From assembly GCF_027596085.1 (NCBI RefSeq), contig NC_072472.1:20258680-20322679 (forward strand): 64,000 nt of DNA, written 5' to 3'. Positions 1 to 36,903 of the stretch are shown here, piece by piece. Within the stretch, counting starts at the first letter, position 1. Each line of letters begins with the position of its first letter. This DNA comes from Anoplopoma fimbria. Lineage: Eukaryota > Chordata > Actinopteri > Perciformes > Anoplopomatidae. Below the pieces are notes generated by a model. It had not been told where the DNA came from. It ran no database searches and saw only the letters and a list, made by a program, of their open reading frames with translations. The position numbers were made by a program, and so were the translations under genes.

Positions 1-172
1 TCAGGATCTATGTAATCATTCACACCCATCCATACACCGATGGCACAGCCTTCGGGAGCAACTCGGGGTTAAGTGTCTTGCCCAAGGACACATCGACATG
101 GACTGCCGGAGCCAGGGATCGAACCGCCGATCCTCTGATTGGAGGACGACCCTGCTCTCCACTGAGCCACAG
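1..172 (-). repeat. tRNA-headed teleost SINE, head and body, cut by window edge
   Basis: Read on the minus strand, this segment starts with a tRNA-like RNA polymerase III promoter. The A box TGGCTCAGTGG is the complement of 159-169, and the B box GGTTCGATCCC is the complement of 115-125. The body that follows (complement of about 1-110) is a widespread teleost interspersed sequence; the same body phrase about a periodic 'cattcatacaccgatggcacagcc' stretch recurs near 39398-39421. The element runs off the left edge, so its 3' tail is not visible. The B box has one change from the canonical GGTTCGANTCC. The open frame across it is not a gene. Confidence 0.75.
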
Positions 173-1394
173 TGCTATTTGCTCGAAGAGCATCAGATGT
201 TCACACTGCAAATACCACTTTTCATCGTAGGTGGGATATTATGTATTAGGTCTCTGGGATTGCCCATTTAGTATTCAGGTATATGAATGTGATTAATCAA
301 CCTCCTCCATGGTTGGTCCAGAGCATCCTCCACCAGCTCATCAGAAGTCACCTATCATCCCAGCATGTGATAATCCACCTGCACTCTGTTACAGGTTGCT
401 GATGATGGGGTTACAGACCATCTCTGGTGTTCATATCCATCCTTCTCCGCTGTCTAGTTAGCACAAAGAAACCTAACATATTCAGATATTCTAACCATTC
501 TTTGATGACATGACTGTCATATCTAGATGGCTTAGCTGATGTGTAAACCTACACCTTTCTAGATCTGTTGAAATTTTGAATGGCAATGGGATCTCCACTG
601 TTTACTGCAAAAGTAAAGCGTGAGTAGATCACGCTACATCATTACATAACATGTTTCAGTCCATTCATCTTTACATTTCAAACATAGACCACATCACTGT
701 ATTGGTGTTAATTGATGCAATGACAGCAGATTACAATTGACAGATAGGCTTGTTTAAAAATTTAAAACACAAGAAGAATACTAGTTTTTAATACCGTTAA
801 ATCACAGAATTATTAGAAAGCATTATGTTTTGGCTTTGCTGTGAATGTTTAGCTTTGGAGTAACTCTACAGACCTTTATCACAGAGAACATGTTGACCTG
901 TGATGGCACAAACAACACAAATATATGTAACTAATGACAATCAGAATGATTCTCCTGAATTTAGCTGTGAAATACAATCGTTTATTTAATGAAAATGGTT
1001 AATTAAAAATACTGAATAACAATATTATTACCTTTTCTGGTTTATTTACAAAGTGTGAGGTTTTTAATACATCTGATCTTTTTTCTCTGTAACCTGGACA
1101 GCCCTTGTGGCCTTCGCTCATGTACTACAGGTGAAAAGGAGCTTTTAGCTATATCTGGTATGATATATGTATAGTACAGTGTCCCTGCTAAATAAACAAT
1201 TAATTAATAAATAATATGTATGAATCGTGAACTTTTAACCTTGTACTTTTACTAGGTATCACATGAAAATCCCTTAAACTAAGAAGTCTATGGAAATCAC
1301 AGGGCTGTGATGTCATGGAAGGTCCCTCAGTAGAGTACAAATAGATGGCGAGATGAGGAAACACGGCAGAGTTGAAGTGTGATTGTCAAGTGAG
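173..1394. other. 5' flank of crtam, no gene seen
   Basis: AT-rich sequence without a recognisable coding frame or repeat family. The crtam 5' UTR probably lies in its last 60-80 bases, next to a weak TATA-like ACAAATA at about 1338. No strong core promoter is visible. Confidence 0.4.
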
Positions 1395-4300
1395 ATGGAA
1401 CTGAAGCTGCAGCTCAGCGTCTTCCTGTTACTCATACAGGGTGAGTAGTCCTTTACTTTCAATACTTGTTGACAGGCAAACTTTGTTATGAAGAGTAAAT
1501 AAAGCTAAAATGAGACAATGAGTAGAATCTGATCATTAAAAAACGGAAGATGAGTAACTTGAAGTGATGTTTTTTTAGTTCATGGCTTCTAAACATATGT
1601 AATAGTTACAGTACTCGTCTTCCTATGACAATGTGTGATGTTTCTGAATGGGATCGTTTATCAGGGAGTATTTGGGCCAAATTATAAACTCTGATGTTTC
1701 TGACAAATCAAATGGTTGCACGTCTTTAGCAAAAACGCATTGTTGCCTGAGCTTTGATTTGTAAAGTTTTTGTAAAGTCAGTCAACAGCGCCTTTGAGGA
1801 ATTGCGTCCCAATTTGGATTTTTATCAAATTTCCCCATGTTATATTTCAGATTATTACATTTTATTTAATATTTTCGACCTTTCATTCACCCACAATCTA
1901 GTAAATACTGTATTTATGCATGTATGTGGACTGCAAATATCAGCATATTTGCTTATTGACATTGCATATAGTATTTCCTGTGAAATTAAATGTTCTTTAT
2001 GAATCAGGTTATGAAAACTTTAAGAAAGTCTGAAGCCCAATCACAAAAGTCTCAAGAAAACTCTCAAAAACATGTTAACGTACAGTAAAAAAAAAAGAAA
2101 AAGAAAAAAGGTATAACTTGTATCATTTTAATTAGTTCCAATGTTCAGTTAATCTAATGTGATATCTATAACACAACCCACGCGTGTGAACAAGTTCTAA
2201 TGACCTTTTACTCTTCAAGCCCACCGCCCTCCTGCTGGTGCCAACATTCCGCCACGAGTGTGCTTTCCAAACAGCTCGTCATTCTCACCCCATAGGAAAG
2301 AAAAAGCACCCAAAGCCCCTGAGAAAAACCTGCAGCATTACTCTAACACCCACCTTTACTTTCTCTTTCACCGTGAAAGAACTGACCACATTACTTCCTG
2401 TCACATCAGAGTATGCGTTCTGTGTTTAACAGGGGGGGTTGCTTCTTTGTAGTTGCGGTACAGTTAAGAACAGTAGATTTTCTTTCCTGTCACACCACCT
2501 ACACACACACACACACACACACACCAACACACACACACACACAAACACACCAACACACGCACACACACAGTCCCAGGCCAGTGGCACATACAGGAATAGA
2601 TGAGTCAAACTTTGAGAAATACGGTTCGGACACCTCCGTGTGCGAGGGAGGGAGAATTGGTCATTTTCTGAAATGTTACGGGTATTATTAGACTGCAAGG
2701 CGTGAAAATGACATTGTGCTCTCGGTGGGACTTTACAAAAAAATTGATGTTTCTATTTATTTGATTGCAGTTTCACTTGCAGTGTGGCAGCGTGTGACTG
2801 TGTATGAAGGTCAGACACTCAGCTTAAGCTGCCCAGTTGCTAATGCTCACATGACCCATGTCGACTGGAAGAACCCTGAAGGATATATTATGTTTTTTAA
2901 TCGCAATCAAGGTGAATATGGCATATCTCGTACTTCAATCACTCAACACATGTATAAACAGCAACACAAATTGTCTCTGAATTTTGAGTTACGGATATTA
3001 AACATCTTTTTATTTTCCCTCACTCGCTTCCAGCTTTGAAGGACAAGCGCTACAGCATCAACAATCTGTCTCAGTCAGAATTCAATATCAGTATTTCCAA
3101 CATCACCTTCAAAGATGGAGGCAACTACACATGCACTCAGTACAGCGCTCTAACGACAGAGAAGAAAGTGGAGGTGACAGTGATAGGTGAGAATTATTGA
3201 TTGGGTCACAGATTGCATGATTTTCTTAAGCCAGTAACTATGTGATGTTGACAATGATTTTTACTAACCTTCATTATGACTTGTCCTGATCATTGCACTG
3301 ATGATTTGATAAGCATTTCATAATAATGTCTTAACATTTGCTCTGGTGTTGATGGTTTTAAAGGCCGACCCAAAATGGAAAAAGCAGTGCATGAAGGAAC
3401 GTTTGTCATAAAATGCACTGCTGAAGGGAACCACTATCCTCCCCAGATCTCCTGGAAATTGGATAATGGACCTGAAATTCTTGGTAAGTTTGTAATAACC
3501 AAATAACCAAAGTGAGGCATAGAAGGTAAAATAACATGAATCCCCCAACTTTAGCTGCATGTTGCATCTTTGCTCACTGCTGTTCTAAATTGCTACTCTA
3601 CTTAAAGAAGCCATTTTGCACTATAGAGATGAAATGTCACCATTTGATTTAGGTGTCATTCAATCTTGTGCCTAGAGCAGAGTAGATATATATATGATCA
3701 AAAATATAGATGTGAGCATGAATGGTTGTCTGTCTCCATATGTCAGCCCTGTGATATCAATTAATCATTTGATATCAGTGATGATATCAGTCAATGAATC
3801 ATTTATGTCATATACATTGAATGTGTTGTAACTCTGTTATGTTGTTCATTCTGTACACATGACATCTATTGCATTCTGTCCAGTTTTTCCTGTGCCGATG
3901 TGAGGGAAGGACAGAGGATGTCGCATGTGTACAGATTGTAAAGCCCTCTGAGGCAAATTTGTAATTTGTGATTTTGGGCTATACAAAATAAATTGAATAG
4001 AAATTGATAGTCTGGTGACCTGTCCAGGGTGAACCCTGCCTTCGACCAATGGGTGGTTAAAGATAATGGTTGGATGGATGGATGTCTGGACATTGTCATT
4101 GTTTTTGAACGGCGAGCCCTTTGTGCTGGCTTTTGCGAATGGAACTTATGTAGGTGTATCAAAATTAGACTCAGCAACCACAGAGGGGGCTCATCTCTCC
4201 ATGACATGATCTTTACCACCTTATGGTGGGATGGTAGGTTGGCGGATGCTATTTCAAGCCCTGGTGATGGCCATTATCTTAAACATTGTCCTTTAATGAC

Positions 4301-5801
4301 AAAAATAGATTGAATAGATTATAGATATAGATTAGCTAAACTCTCTTTGGACTGTTCTCAGCAGTGGCATATTTTGATTGTTCTTTCACCACTGATGCCA
4401 GCTGGTACACCTGCTTGGAAGTGATACTAATGCCATCTTTCCCATTCCACAGCTCATGACCAACAAGAAGTTAGAAAATATGAAGATAAGAAATATGTCT
4501 CAATGGATATACTACACATTCACTCAGTGAAGAACAGGATCACTGTCAAATGCCTTGTTCGCAATCGAGCTCAGCACTCACAACCACTGATGAACTTTGT
4601 CAAAATTGGACCAAAATGTGAGTGCAATTCATTAAATTCCAATTTTAGTGACAATAACTTGCCTGTGTCAAATATTCAACGGCAGAGAAATTGAGTAAAA
4701 ATGATGCTTGCATTGACCATAACTTGTTTACTTGGAGTACTTCTGCCTAAGGGCTGATATTTGAGGAACAGTGACCGTGTAGTTGTGTCGTCAGAAAGCA
4801 GGGAAAGCACTGGAGAGGGTTTTTTTTCTCACAAGTTCCTCCATGACACTGTCCACGGCAGCAGGCTGTGAAACTGACCACAAAAAAACAGCCCTGTGTG
4901 ATTTCCTCTTTCTGAGTACTGCAAATAGTCGGGTTTCCTGTATTCATAATTTAAAAAAGACAGTTGTGTTATCTGCAGATTGTCCATGCATTTAATGCTG
5001 CTTCTGCTTGGTAATAACGTAAACCCCCTCTCTGTCACAGCAACAAAGTCCCGGGGCACAACGACAACCAGTTCCCCCACAACCCACCTTCGAGGGTCAA
5101 CAGAGGGCCCAGGAACAACAACCGGCTGGTTCAGACCCGGGAGAACAACAGTTAACCATGCAACCAGAGAAGTGAAGGGGCCGTCATCAGAGAGCTCTAT
5201 AATGTTATCAACTGCTCCCTCCAATCAGCTGTTTTCCTCCAATGAGCCACAGACAGTCACAGCACCCGGTGGACGTCCTCTGGTCCCTGTGACATCCACA
5301 GGCTCACATCTCAGCACCAGTGGTGAGTGGGTCGGTTTTCATTCGTGTATCATTTCTATGTCACATGGACTTTAATCAACATAATGTTCCACATCAGATG
5401 GTTTGCAGACATGAGATTAGGGACACAAAAGGAACAGTCCTAAAGAATCTTTAAACAACGACAACAACAAAAAGGTTATTTTTATGTTACTTGGCAAAAT
5501 AAATGTCACTTCAGATTCAAATAGTAAATTATGGCATGCCTCAAATACTTTTCTTATCATTGAAACACCTGAATTAAAAAAAAACTGTCAGCCCGTTGGA
5601 TGAAAATATATTTGTATATAGGCGCGTAACCACCGCTGTAGTTGTGATACTAAATCTGTTTCCTGTGACGGAAGTCTCAGAGCATAGGGTGAAACTCGCT
5701 ATGCTGATATACAGAGTTGTACATATACAGATACACCGAGTATACGGAGTATCATCAAAGATTTGAGATCCCAGCTCAAAAAACTGCTGTTTACATTTTC
5801 T

Positions 5802-5832
<31 letters not shown>

Positions 5833-5963
5833 TTGTATTCTTATTTTTTATTTTATTCTATTTTTATTTTTATTTTATTGTATAATATGTGTATTTATTA
5901 TCTGTTTCTGTGTAGTTGAGCTGCTGCAACACTTGAATTTCCCCCATGGGGATCAATAAAGGA

Positions 5964-6004
<41 letters not shown>

Positions 6005-7773
6005 TATTCAAATTTGCCGACTTGGCTAGGGTGCAACTCTTTTTCCTTTTTCTGCCACTTTGGATTTAATCAATTAAAACAAACTATTAAAATGCACACA
6101 GACCATGGAGGTAGCGAGATGATTTTGACATAAGGTTCAACACTGAAACCTCCTCACATTCTGTTGACAATGTTAGTTCATTTGTTTAATGTTCTTAACA
6201 AAAATTCTGGCCACATCTTACATGTTGCACCTTTGAAATAATTTACCTTTTCTGAAAAAAAGATTCTCAGGAGGCTTATGCATCAAATTGTCTCCATTTC
6301 TTATAGATGACTCAACAATCTCTGTGGTATCAGGCTCGACCATGAGGAGGAATGACACCGTCAGTAATGCAACAAGCACAGCAGGTATGATATGAGTGTA
6401 TTGTACATTCTATGCAAAACTATTCTTGACAGATATCTGATCCCACCTAGTGGTGCCTCTGAACAACCACAGCTGAGTAGTTCCATTTAGAAAACAGGGG
6501 TGACTTAGAATGCAGCAGCTTATTTAAGTCTGTGTTATTTATTTTACCTTCTCCATAATTCCTTAAAGACTGGACATCTGTCTCCGAAACTACAGAAGAA
6601 ATCACATCCAATAACAGTACGGAGGGAAACAGAACAGGTACATCCACATTGTTAACAGAGGTTGACTGACTGAGTTGTCCTGCTATGAAAATGATAATGA
6701 GATAACAGTCTTTAAAAGTGATTCAGGTTTTGCTGAACTAACTAGCATTGTGTCAATTTCCAGGGAGCTTTGATGACCCAAATATGCGGACAGGAACCGG
6801 AGGAAGTTCATCATTGCTGGTATTCCTGGTTACATGCCTGATCTTTGGTCTCCTGGTGGTCGTCATTTTCTTTGCCATCAAGCTGAGGAGAGCACACATC
6901 GCCTGGAAGAAAGGTAAGAAGAACATATTTTCATTTTCTGCATAGCATCTTGTAATTACACAACAAAGCTGCAAGTCCTTTTTTTATTATTATATTTTTA
7001 AAAACATATGACAGTTTTTATTGTCACAGAGAATGAGGACACTGATCCATCAGAGGAGAGCAGTAAATCGAAATCAAGCCAGGAAGAGAGGAACGCCCAA
7101 GGACAGAGGCGAAGAGGTGAGAAGATGATTCAGCACTCTTTTTAATGCCAGGAAAAATGTGGAAAAGTACTGAGAAACATTCATGCCAACAGAGACTGTA
7201 ATCCAACTGCAAACTTTTGGATTTCTTTTGTCCCCATGAAATGCCCTGTAAAGACATGGATCATTAACAGAAATGTTATAATATGGGTTGACATTTAATG
7301 GGATTGAATACAACTTTTAGCTTTAGGAAATGAATGCAGCTCAGTAAAACATGGTTAGGTGGAGATTGTTTGCTGACTGATGAAAAAATGCACATGCTTT
7401 ACACTTGTCAGTTGGGGAATAAACGTGATTTGATGAGACCAAGAAACCCAACCAGAAATGATGAGTTAATTCAACAAACTCAAAACATTTAATTATGTTT
7501 AAATGCCTTTAAAACATTACATTAACTACTGGTCAGCCTTTCTTTAAGTGCTGTTTCCTTAAGTGTATATCATGTGTATATGTATGTTTACACATATGTT
7601 TATATATTTTAGTTGTCTTATTAGACTACTACTTCATTTTTTCCTGAATTAATAAATTCCCCCGAATTCCCTCTTTTATTTCACAGTCTCAGGTGTTATA
7701 TTAAACTTGCAGTTCAGGTCTATTCACAGAAACAGGGCGGTAACCTGTTTCTGCAATGAATCACTGATTGTAA

Positions 7774-7811
<38 letters not shown>

Positions 7812-7988
7812 GGGCTCTTCAACACGGCATTCACACAGTACGACGTTGAAAAACCAACAGTGATTAGCTCAGTGATAAACACAAATGCAAAGGTAGCAGA
7901 AGAGAGTGAAAATAAAGAGCAGTCTTCTGAACCTCAAACCCTGGGACAAACTCTAGCCAAGTGTGACATAAAAGAGACAGAGCTATGA
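1395..7988 (+). CDS. crtam: Cytotoxic and regulatory T-cell molecule (CRTAM), 11 coding exons
   Basis: A type I membrane receptor of the immunoglobulin superfamily. Mammalian CRTAM on activated NK and CD8 T cells binds CADM1. Exons: 1395-1440, 2771-2911, 3034-3186, 3364-3483, 4453-4617, 5041-5322, 6307-6384, 6569-6637, 6764-6913, 7030-7116, 7813-7988. All junctions are GT/AG and the joined frame is 488 codons plus TGA. Visible parts: signal peptide about residues 1-19; IgV domain with C36, W48 and C96 (DGGNYTC motif); IgC-like domain with C131, W144 and C187; a Ser/Thr/Pro-rich stalk, mostly exon 6 (about residues 209-350); one membrane helix about 369-390 followed by basic residues; an acidic cytoplasmic tail ending ETEL, a class I PDZ-binding type end. 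Poly(A) signal AATAAA at 8153-8158. Identification rests on domain order, the C-terminal PDZ-type end and the jhy/bsx/hspa8 neighbourhood. A CADM or nectin-like paralogue is the main alternative. Confidence 0.85.
2501..2570. repeat. (AC)n microsatellite, interrupted
   Basis: Interrupted AC repeat in crtam intron 1. It explains the His/Thr-rich open frames on both strands here, which are not genes. Confidence 0.95.
3765..3998 (+). mobile_element. L2/CR1-like LINE 3' UTR fragment
   Basis: This stretch of crtam intron 4 matches, in the opposite orientation, the 3' UTR of the LINE at 62668-64000. Shared landmarks are a 'catgacatctattgcattctg' segment, 'gatgtgagggaaggacagag', and the terminal 'ggctatacaaaataaattga'. 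About 70 bases present in the 62.8 kb copy are missing between 3881 and 3882. It is a 5'-truncated, internally deleted insertion. Confidence 0.85.
4005..4084 (+). mobile_element. RTE/Rex3-type LINE tail fragment with (GGAT)n
   Basis: The phrase 'ggtgacctgtccagggtgaaccctgccttcgacc', followed after a deletion by GGATGGATGGAT, resembles the 3' end of RTE/Rex3-type teleost retroposons. It lies directly after the L2-like fragment, giving nested or adjacent insertions in crtam intron 4. The family name is from memory. Confidence 0.6.
5770..6003 (+). mobile_element. Retroposon 3' tail ending in (TAA)n
   Basis: A (TA)n tract at 5802-5826 and a TTTTA-rich stretch lead into 'gagctgctgcaacacttgaa', then 'gggatcaataaag', and end in about 12 TAA units. 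This is the usual 3' end of a teleost non-LTR retroposon, 5'-truncated, in crtam intron 6. Confidence 0.7.
7777..7809. repeat. (TC)n tract forming the crtam exon 11 polypyrimidine tract
   Basis: The TC repeat ends two bases before the acceptor AG at 7811-7812, so the microsatellite itself acts as the polypyrimidine tract of the last crtam exon. Confidence 0.9.
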
Positions 7989-9399
7989 CAATTTGTAAAA
8001 TACATTAGAATATCAGATATATCATGAGCACCATTAGAATGCCAACAGATTAATCTGATAAGCTTTTTACTGTAAGAAAGAGTGTTTTAAATAATGTGCA
8101 AACTTGCTTATAGTCATGTAAATATTGTAAACATTTTGTCTTTACATGTACCAATAAATAATGTTTTGCTAGAACACACCGGCATGCTTTGTTTGAACCT
8201 GCATGACTGATTTTTAAGGGAAACGGTTGTAAGTGAATGTAACTTTAGCAATTGTCATAAAGGCTTTGATCGTCAACCTGAGACCTTTCAAAGAGCTGGA
8301 GTTACATCCAGTATTATTTCTATTACATACAAGTCCCTCTAACGGGCTTAGCTAGGTCTATTGGTAACTATTGGAGGCAAAAGCCATTTCAATCAGGAGA
8401 GACAATCAGATGAGGAAAAGATAATTGTTTATTATTAACAGATGATATGTAATGATAAAGTCTTGACACAGTCTTTGGCGCTTGGACTCTACGTGGAGAT
8501 TTGTTATCGAGGGCTGTCTGCCTTGAGCAGCAGCAAGATAAATCCCGTCATCCGGGGATTATGAGGCTGATAGAATGATGAGTTGATGAAGCTGATGAAT
8601 CTGCAAAGATTTGGCAGAGATGGGGAGGTGGAGGGGAGCGTAGCAGAAGCATGAACGTACTGAAGGTAGAGACAAAACCATATTTAAAAAGAGACAGCAG
8701 CAAGATGATAGGCTAACGATGTAATTGTGTCGCTGTGCTATTGGATAGAGGAGACCAGCTGATCTAAACAGCTGATATCATGATTGGAAATTATGAGCGA
8801 GCATGCATGAGGAGAGAATGGAAGATGTATGAGAAATAAACTACAAGACTAAGCATACGAAAGCATAGTCTTCCTGACTGAACTTAACTTACGCTAGAGC
8901 TTCATTGGGGATGCGATGTACTTCCTGGTGGGCTTAAATCTGCGCATAGCAACTCAGAACCAACCACTAACTGGGTTAGTAGTGTCCAGGCCATAAAGCA
9001 CCCCCAGCCTGGGGGCCCCACTGCATAACCATATGCCTTCAAGCTACAAGGCGAACATTACCAAGTGTGTAAATTAAAACTGGATGGTGCCCCCGCAGAC
9101 ATTCCATCAATCCATGAAGAAGATGACGAATACCAAGATGGCGGTGTGTGCAAAATGCAAGGCTCAGCGACTCTCCAGATTCTGTAAATTAGTAGTTATG
9201 TGCCTATTTGGTTCAAGTCCCTTTACTCAGAAAAATCTTACAGATAACATAGAGCCAACAAGACCTTTTGGACCTTGTATTTCACAACTAGAACAACTTC
9301 AGTTTCAGAGTTACAAACCAGCCTACTGGAAATGCTAGCAGGCGTCATCAAGATTGTAAAGACAGCCTGGGGGACAAGAGGAGGGAAACGGGTTGAACT

Positions 9400-9462
9400 A
9401 AGGAGGCAAATTTGTAATTTGTGATTCTGGGCTATACAAAATAAACTGAATTGAATTGAATT
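9400..9462 (+). mobile_element. L2/CR1-like LINE 3' terminus with (ATTGA)n
   Basis: The terminal 3' phrase 'gcaaatttgtaatttgtgat' and 'ggctatacaaaataaactga' of the family also seen at 3765-3998, 17255-17337 and 62668-64000, ending in ATTGA units. Confidence 0.85.
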
Positions 9463-9839
9463 GAACTAAAACTCCTCATCGGCTATCTCTACCCATCATT
9501 TTCCTTCAAAAAGGAATGAGCTGCAGTAGCAAATCATCACTCATGAAAGGATCTATACCTCATTCTAGGACAGTCTGTCCACCTCTCATTGTTCCTTCTC
9601 CTCGAGCGAGTGATAAGTGTTTTATCAAATATGTGAAACCTTTAGTGGGAACAGTTCAAGTTATTAAAAGAAATTACAACATTCCCAGCATCAAAGCTGT
9701 TAATAACAGATAGGATACTGCTTTCCGATCAGGTGACATTTAGGCCTACAGTTCATCCAGGACAAAGGCAGGCTTAGGTGGATCTGAGGGAGTCTGCAAG
9801 GTATTGGGCGCTGTGGAAGCACTAATGCCATAGGGATAT

Positions 9840-9985
9840 TCCCACTGTGGATACTGTTCCTACCATGTTAACATATTATGTTTATTCTATGTATTACTGC
9901 TTACATATGTTGGCATTGCTCTTCACTTTCTGCTTTTTGCACTTCTGGTTTAGATGCTAAACTGCATTTTGAAAAATACTTACAG
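9840..9985 (+). mobile_element. Truncated retroposon 3' region
   Basis: The segment ending 'tgcacttctggtttagatgc' and 'taaactgcatttt' resembles a very common teleost retroposon 3' region, which normally continues to a 'caatgacaataaag' tail. That tail is absent, so the copy is truncated. Family name uncertain. Confidence 0.5.
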
Positions 9986-10230
9986 GCTTAGGCAAGTCCA
10001 GGGGCATAAATCACCCCTGCTGGCCTCTTCTTATTTCCTCAATCATTCCTCAATAGAATAGTATAAACTCATTCTATTGTCTAATTATATACGTAAATAT
10101 TTCCTATGGCTGTGTAATATCGGATGACGAACTACATTCGTCACCAGATAAAGCTATTGTCGGGCCATGCGGTCTTTCATTGTGATTACGAAATACTGAT
10201 CATAAAACAGGAAGTATGAGGGATCGTTAC

Positions 10231-10326
10231 TTACGTCATCAACTATACGAAGCGTCATTGGTGGACCGTTGGTAAAGACTCAAAGACTCGACGCCTGATT
10301 GGCTGCTTTGCCGGTCGTATATAAAG
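10231..10326 (+). promoter_or_regulatory. hspa8: hspa8 core promoter: CRE-like, two CCAAT boxes, TATA
   Basis: In order: TTACGTCA at 10231-10238 (complement TGACGTAA, an ATF/CREB-type site), inverted CCAAT boxes (ATTGG) at 10257-10261 and 10298-10302, and TATATAAA at 10318-10325. The start site is expected near 10350. No clear heat-shock element is seen upstream of the TATA box; the good one is in intron 1. Confidence 0.8.
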
Positions 10327-10349
10327 CTCGGGTAACAGTTGATCCTCCC

Positions 10350-14883
<4,534 letters not shown>

Positions 14884-15421
14884 AATCTTGTTAATCCTGT
14901 GCTGACCAAATGTGTTTTTATTCTCTGTAGAACCCTTCAACTTCCAGCTGACAGTGACTCACATAGGGGCTTAATGTTGCATACAATAGTTAACCTATTG
15001 TTAGACAACTGTAAACAGAAGCCTTGTGTCAATCTTAATTGCAGAAAGAATTGCAACATTTTGAGCCGATTTTATGCTTACTATTGGACCAGTCATGCAA
15101 TGACCGCATAAGTCTGAAAAATAACCAACTGGGTTGAGATAATCTTATTTGGGTATAGAGCGACATCTATTGGTCAGTTTTTAAAATTGTAATTTTAATG
15201 ACTTTCCAACATGAAAGCAGTATGATCAACGATTGCACAGCAAACATTTTTTCGGCATAAGAAGCACATGGACAGAAATGAATTTGTATATAAAAAAAAA
15301 ATAATAATCTGTCTTTGTAGAAATGTCTGGGCCCCAAAATAAATCACCGGTGTATTCCTAGTGTATTGTATGGCCTTGTAATTTTCTTAGGAGCACTTGA
15401 AGGCAGCATGTGTGCGTCGGC

Positions 15422-15435
15422 GTTTCCATGGTTGC
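15422..15435 (-). promoter_or_regulatory. jhy: RFX X-box-like site near jhy promoter
   Basis: On the minus strand this reads GCAACCATGGAAAC, one mismatch from the X-box consensus GYNRCC-AT-RGYAAC. It sits just upstream of the putative jhy first exon. RFX factors control ciliary genes, which fits the role of jhy. Confidence 0.4.
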
Positions 15436-15590
15436 TTTGTTTTGCGCGTACTGGCAGGAAAGCAGGTTAGTGGTTGAACGGCTTAACTTGGCCTTAACGT
15501 TACTGTCTCAGGTTATAACACGACACTTGTTAGTGCTGTTTTCATTGTCACTGTAATACAAGTAACGCGGGGGATATTTGCACGTTAATA

Positions 15591-15620
15591 TAATATAAGA
15601 AACTGAAGTTTCTTATATTA
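15591..15620. repeat. Perfect 14-bp inverted repeat with 2-base centre
   Basis: TAATATAAGAAACT, then GA, then its exact reverse complement. If a 5-base bulge (ATAAT) is allowed in the left arm, pairing extends to about 20 bases (GTTAAT ... ATTAAC). Function unknown. Confidence 0.8.
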
Positions 15621-16422
15621 ACCCCAACGCGTGCGTCGTTTGGCTGCTAAGCTAACCGACACATTGGGGCCCAGATAGTCACTCAGCTCCTCCACGTCTG
15701 TATGGGACGAGAGAAAGCTGCTGTGATGTGTTCTTCATAAAAACAATTAGCGGTTAGCTTATAAAGGGAAGCGCTTTTTATAATTTAGTTCTTCAAGCGA
15801 ATGCTGCCCTTTTTGACATGTGGTTGTCAAACACAGGTGTAACTAATCAACGCCATTAGTGGTGTCTGCTACCTATTCAAGTGCGTCACTTCCAGATTTC
15901 TTTTATCTCAACTTTTCTGTTTATTTCTGCTCTCACTTACTCACGTACTCCACCTTTTTAGAGTGGTCATTTTGACACCTGTGTAAGTAAAAAAAAAAAA
16001 ACTCATTATGGCTGAATTCCATTTAGGTGTTTCAGTTTCAGGATTCTTGGTATTAAGCAAGCCATGGCTTTACTGGAACACTTTGATACAATGGAGAATT
16101 TTTAACTTTTTGTCAGGATTTAAAGAACAATAAATGCTCGAACATGAGGTTTTTAAGCATCAATATCTTAGACCTGCACTTTACCCAGACAGAACTGTGC
16201 AGTTCAAAGCCGTGGAATCAATGCATGACTGCTCGACACTCTTCTGCTGCTCTTACAGCCTGCTGTTCTTCTCCTACAATAAAGCTGTCTTTTTGTTGTT
16301 TGTTTGTTGGTTGCAGTGTTTGTAAGTTACCATCCTGCTGCAGCCTTCTCCAGTTCCATTTTTTGCCAACAACACAGAAGATCTGATCCTCATGCAGCAG
16401 ACCGTCCACATACAACAGAAAC

Positions 16423-36726
<20,304 letters not shown>

Positions 36727-36903
36727 GGCAAGATGGGATCAATGGATCCCACGCTCTCATATATATTCTTATTACAAGATGTAGGACACAACATGCTGCC
36801 TCGTTAAACTTGTTAGGCCGACTATCACATCAACATTATTTAACACATACATTTTCACTCGCACATTTTTTCAAATAATAATTACGGAAAGCTAGGTAAT
36901 AAA

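Larger units (their letters stand above)
8160..10225. other. crtam-hspa8 intergenic gap, repeat-bearing
   Basis: No gene recognised. About 8380-8930 has LTR-like composition on the minus strand (an AATAAA complement near 8431, an AT-rich TATA-like complement near 8680), but I could not find its ends. A perfect C5/G5 hairpin lies around 9001-9016. Retroposon tails occur at 9400-9462 and 9840-9985. The short open frames at 9084-9338 and 9516-9713 show no known domain. Confidence 0.45.
14884..16422. other. hspa8-jhy gap with probable jhy promoter and 5' UTR
   Basis: No coding sequence. GC and CpG content rises around 15400-15720. A possible non-coding first jhy exon would end at the donor-like GTTAGT at about 15465 and join an acceptor before the coding exon (the AG near 16320 or 16343). 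An RFX X-box-like site is at 15422-15435 and a perfect palindrome at 15591-15620. The transcription start is not fixed by the sequence. Confidence 0.4.

Noticed and set aside
8380..8930. Possible second LTR
   Set aside because: A poly(A)-signal complement and AT-rich box are present, but no TG/CA ends with a target duplication could be found.
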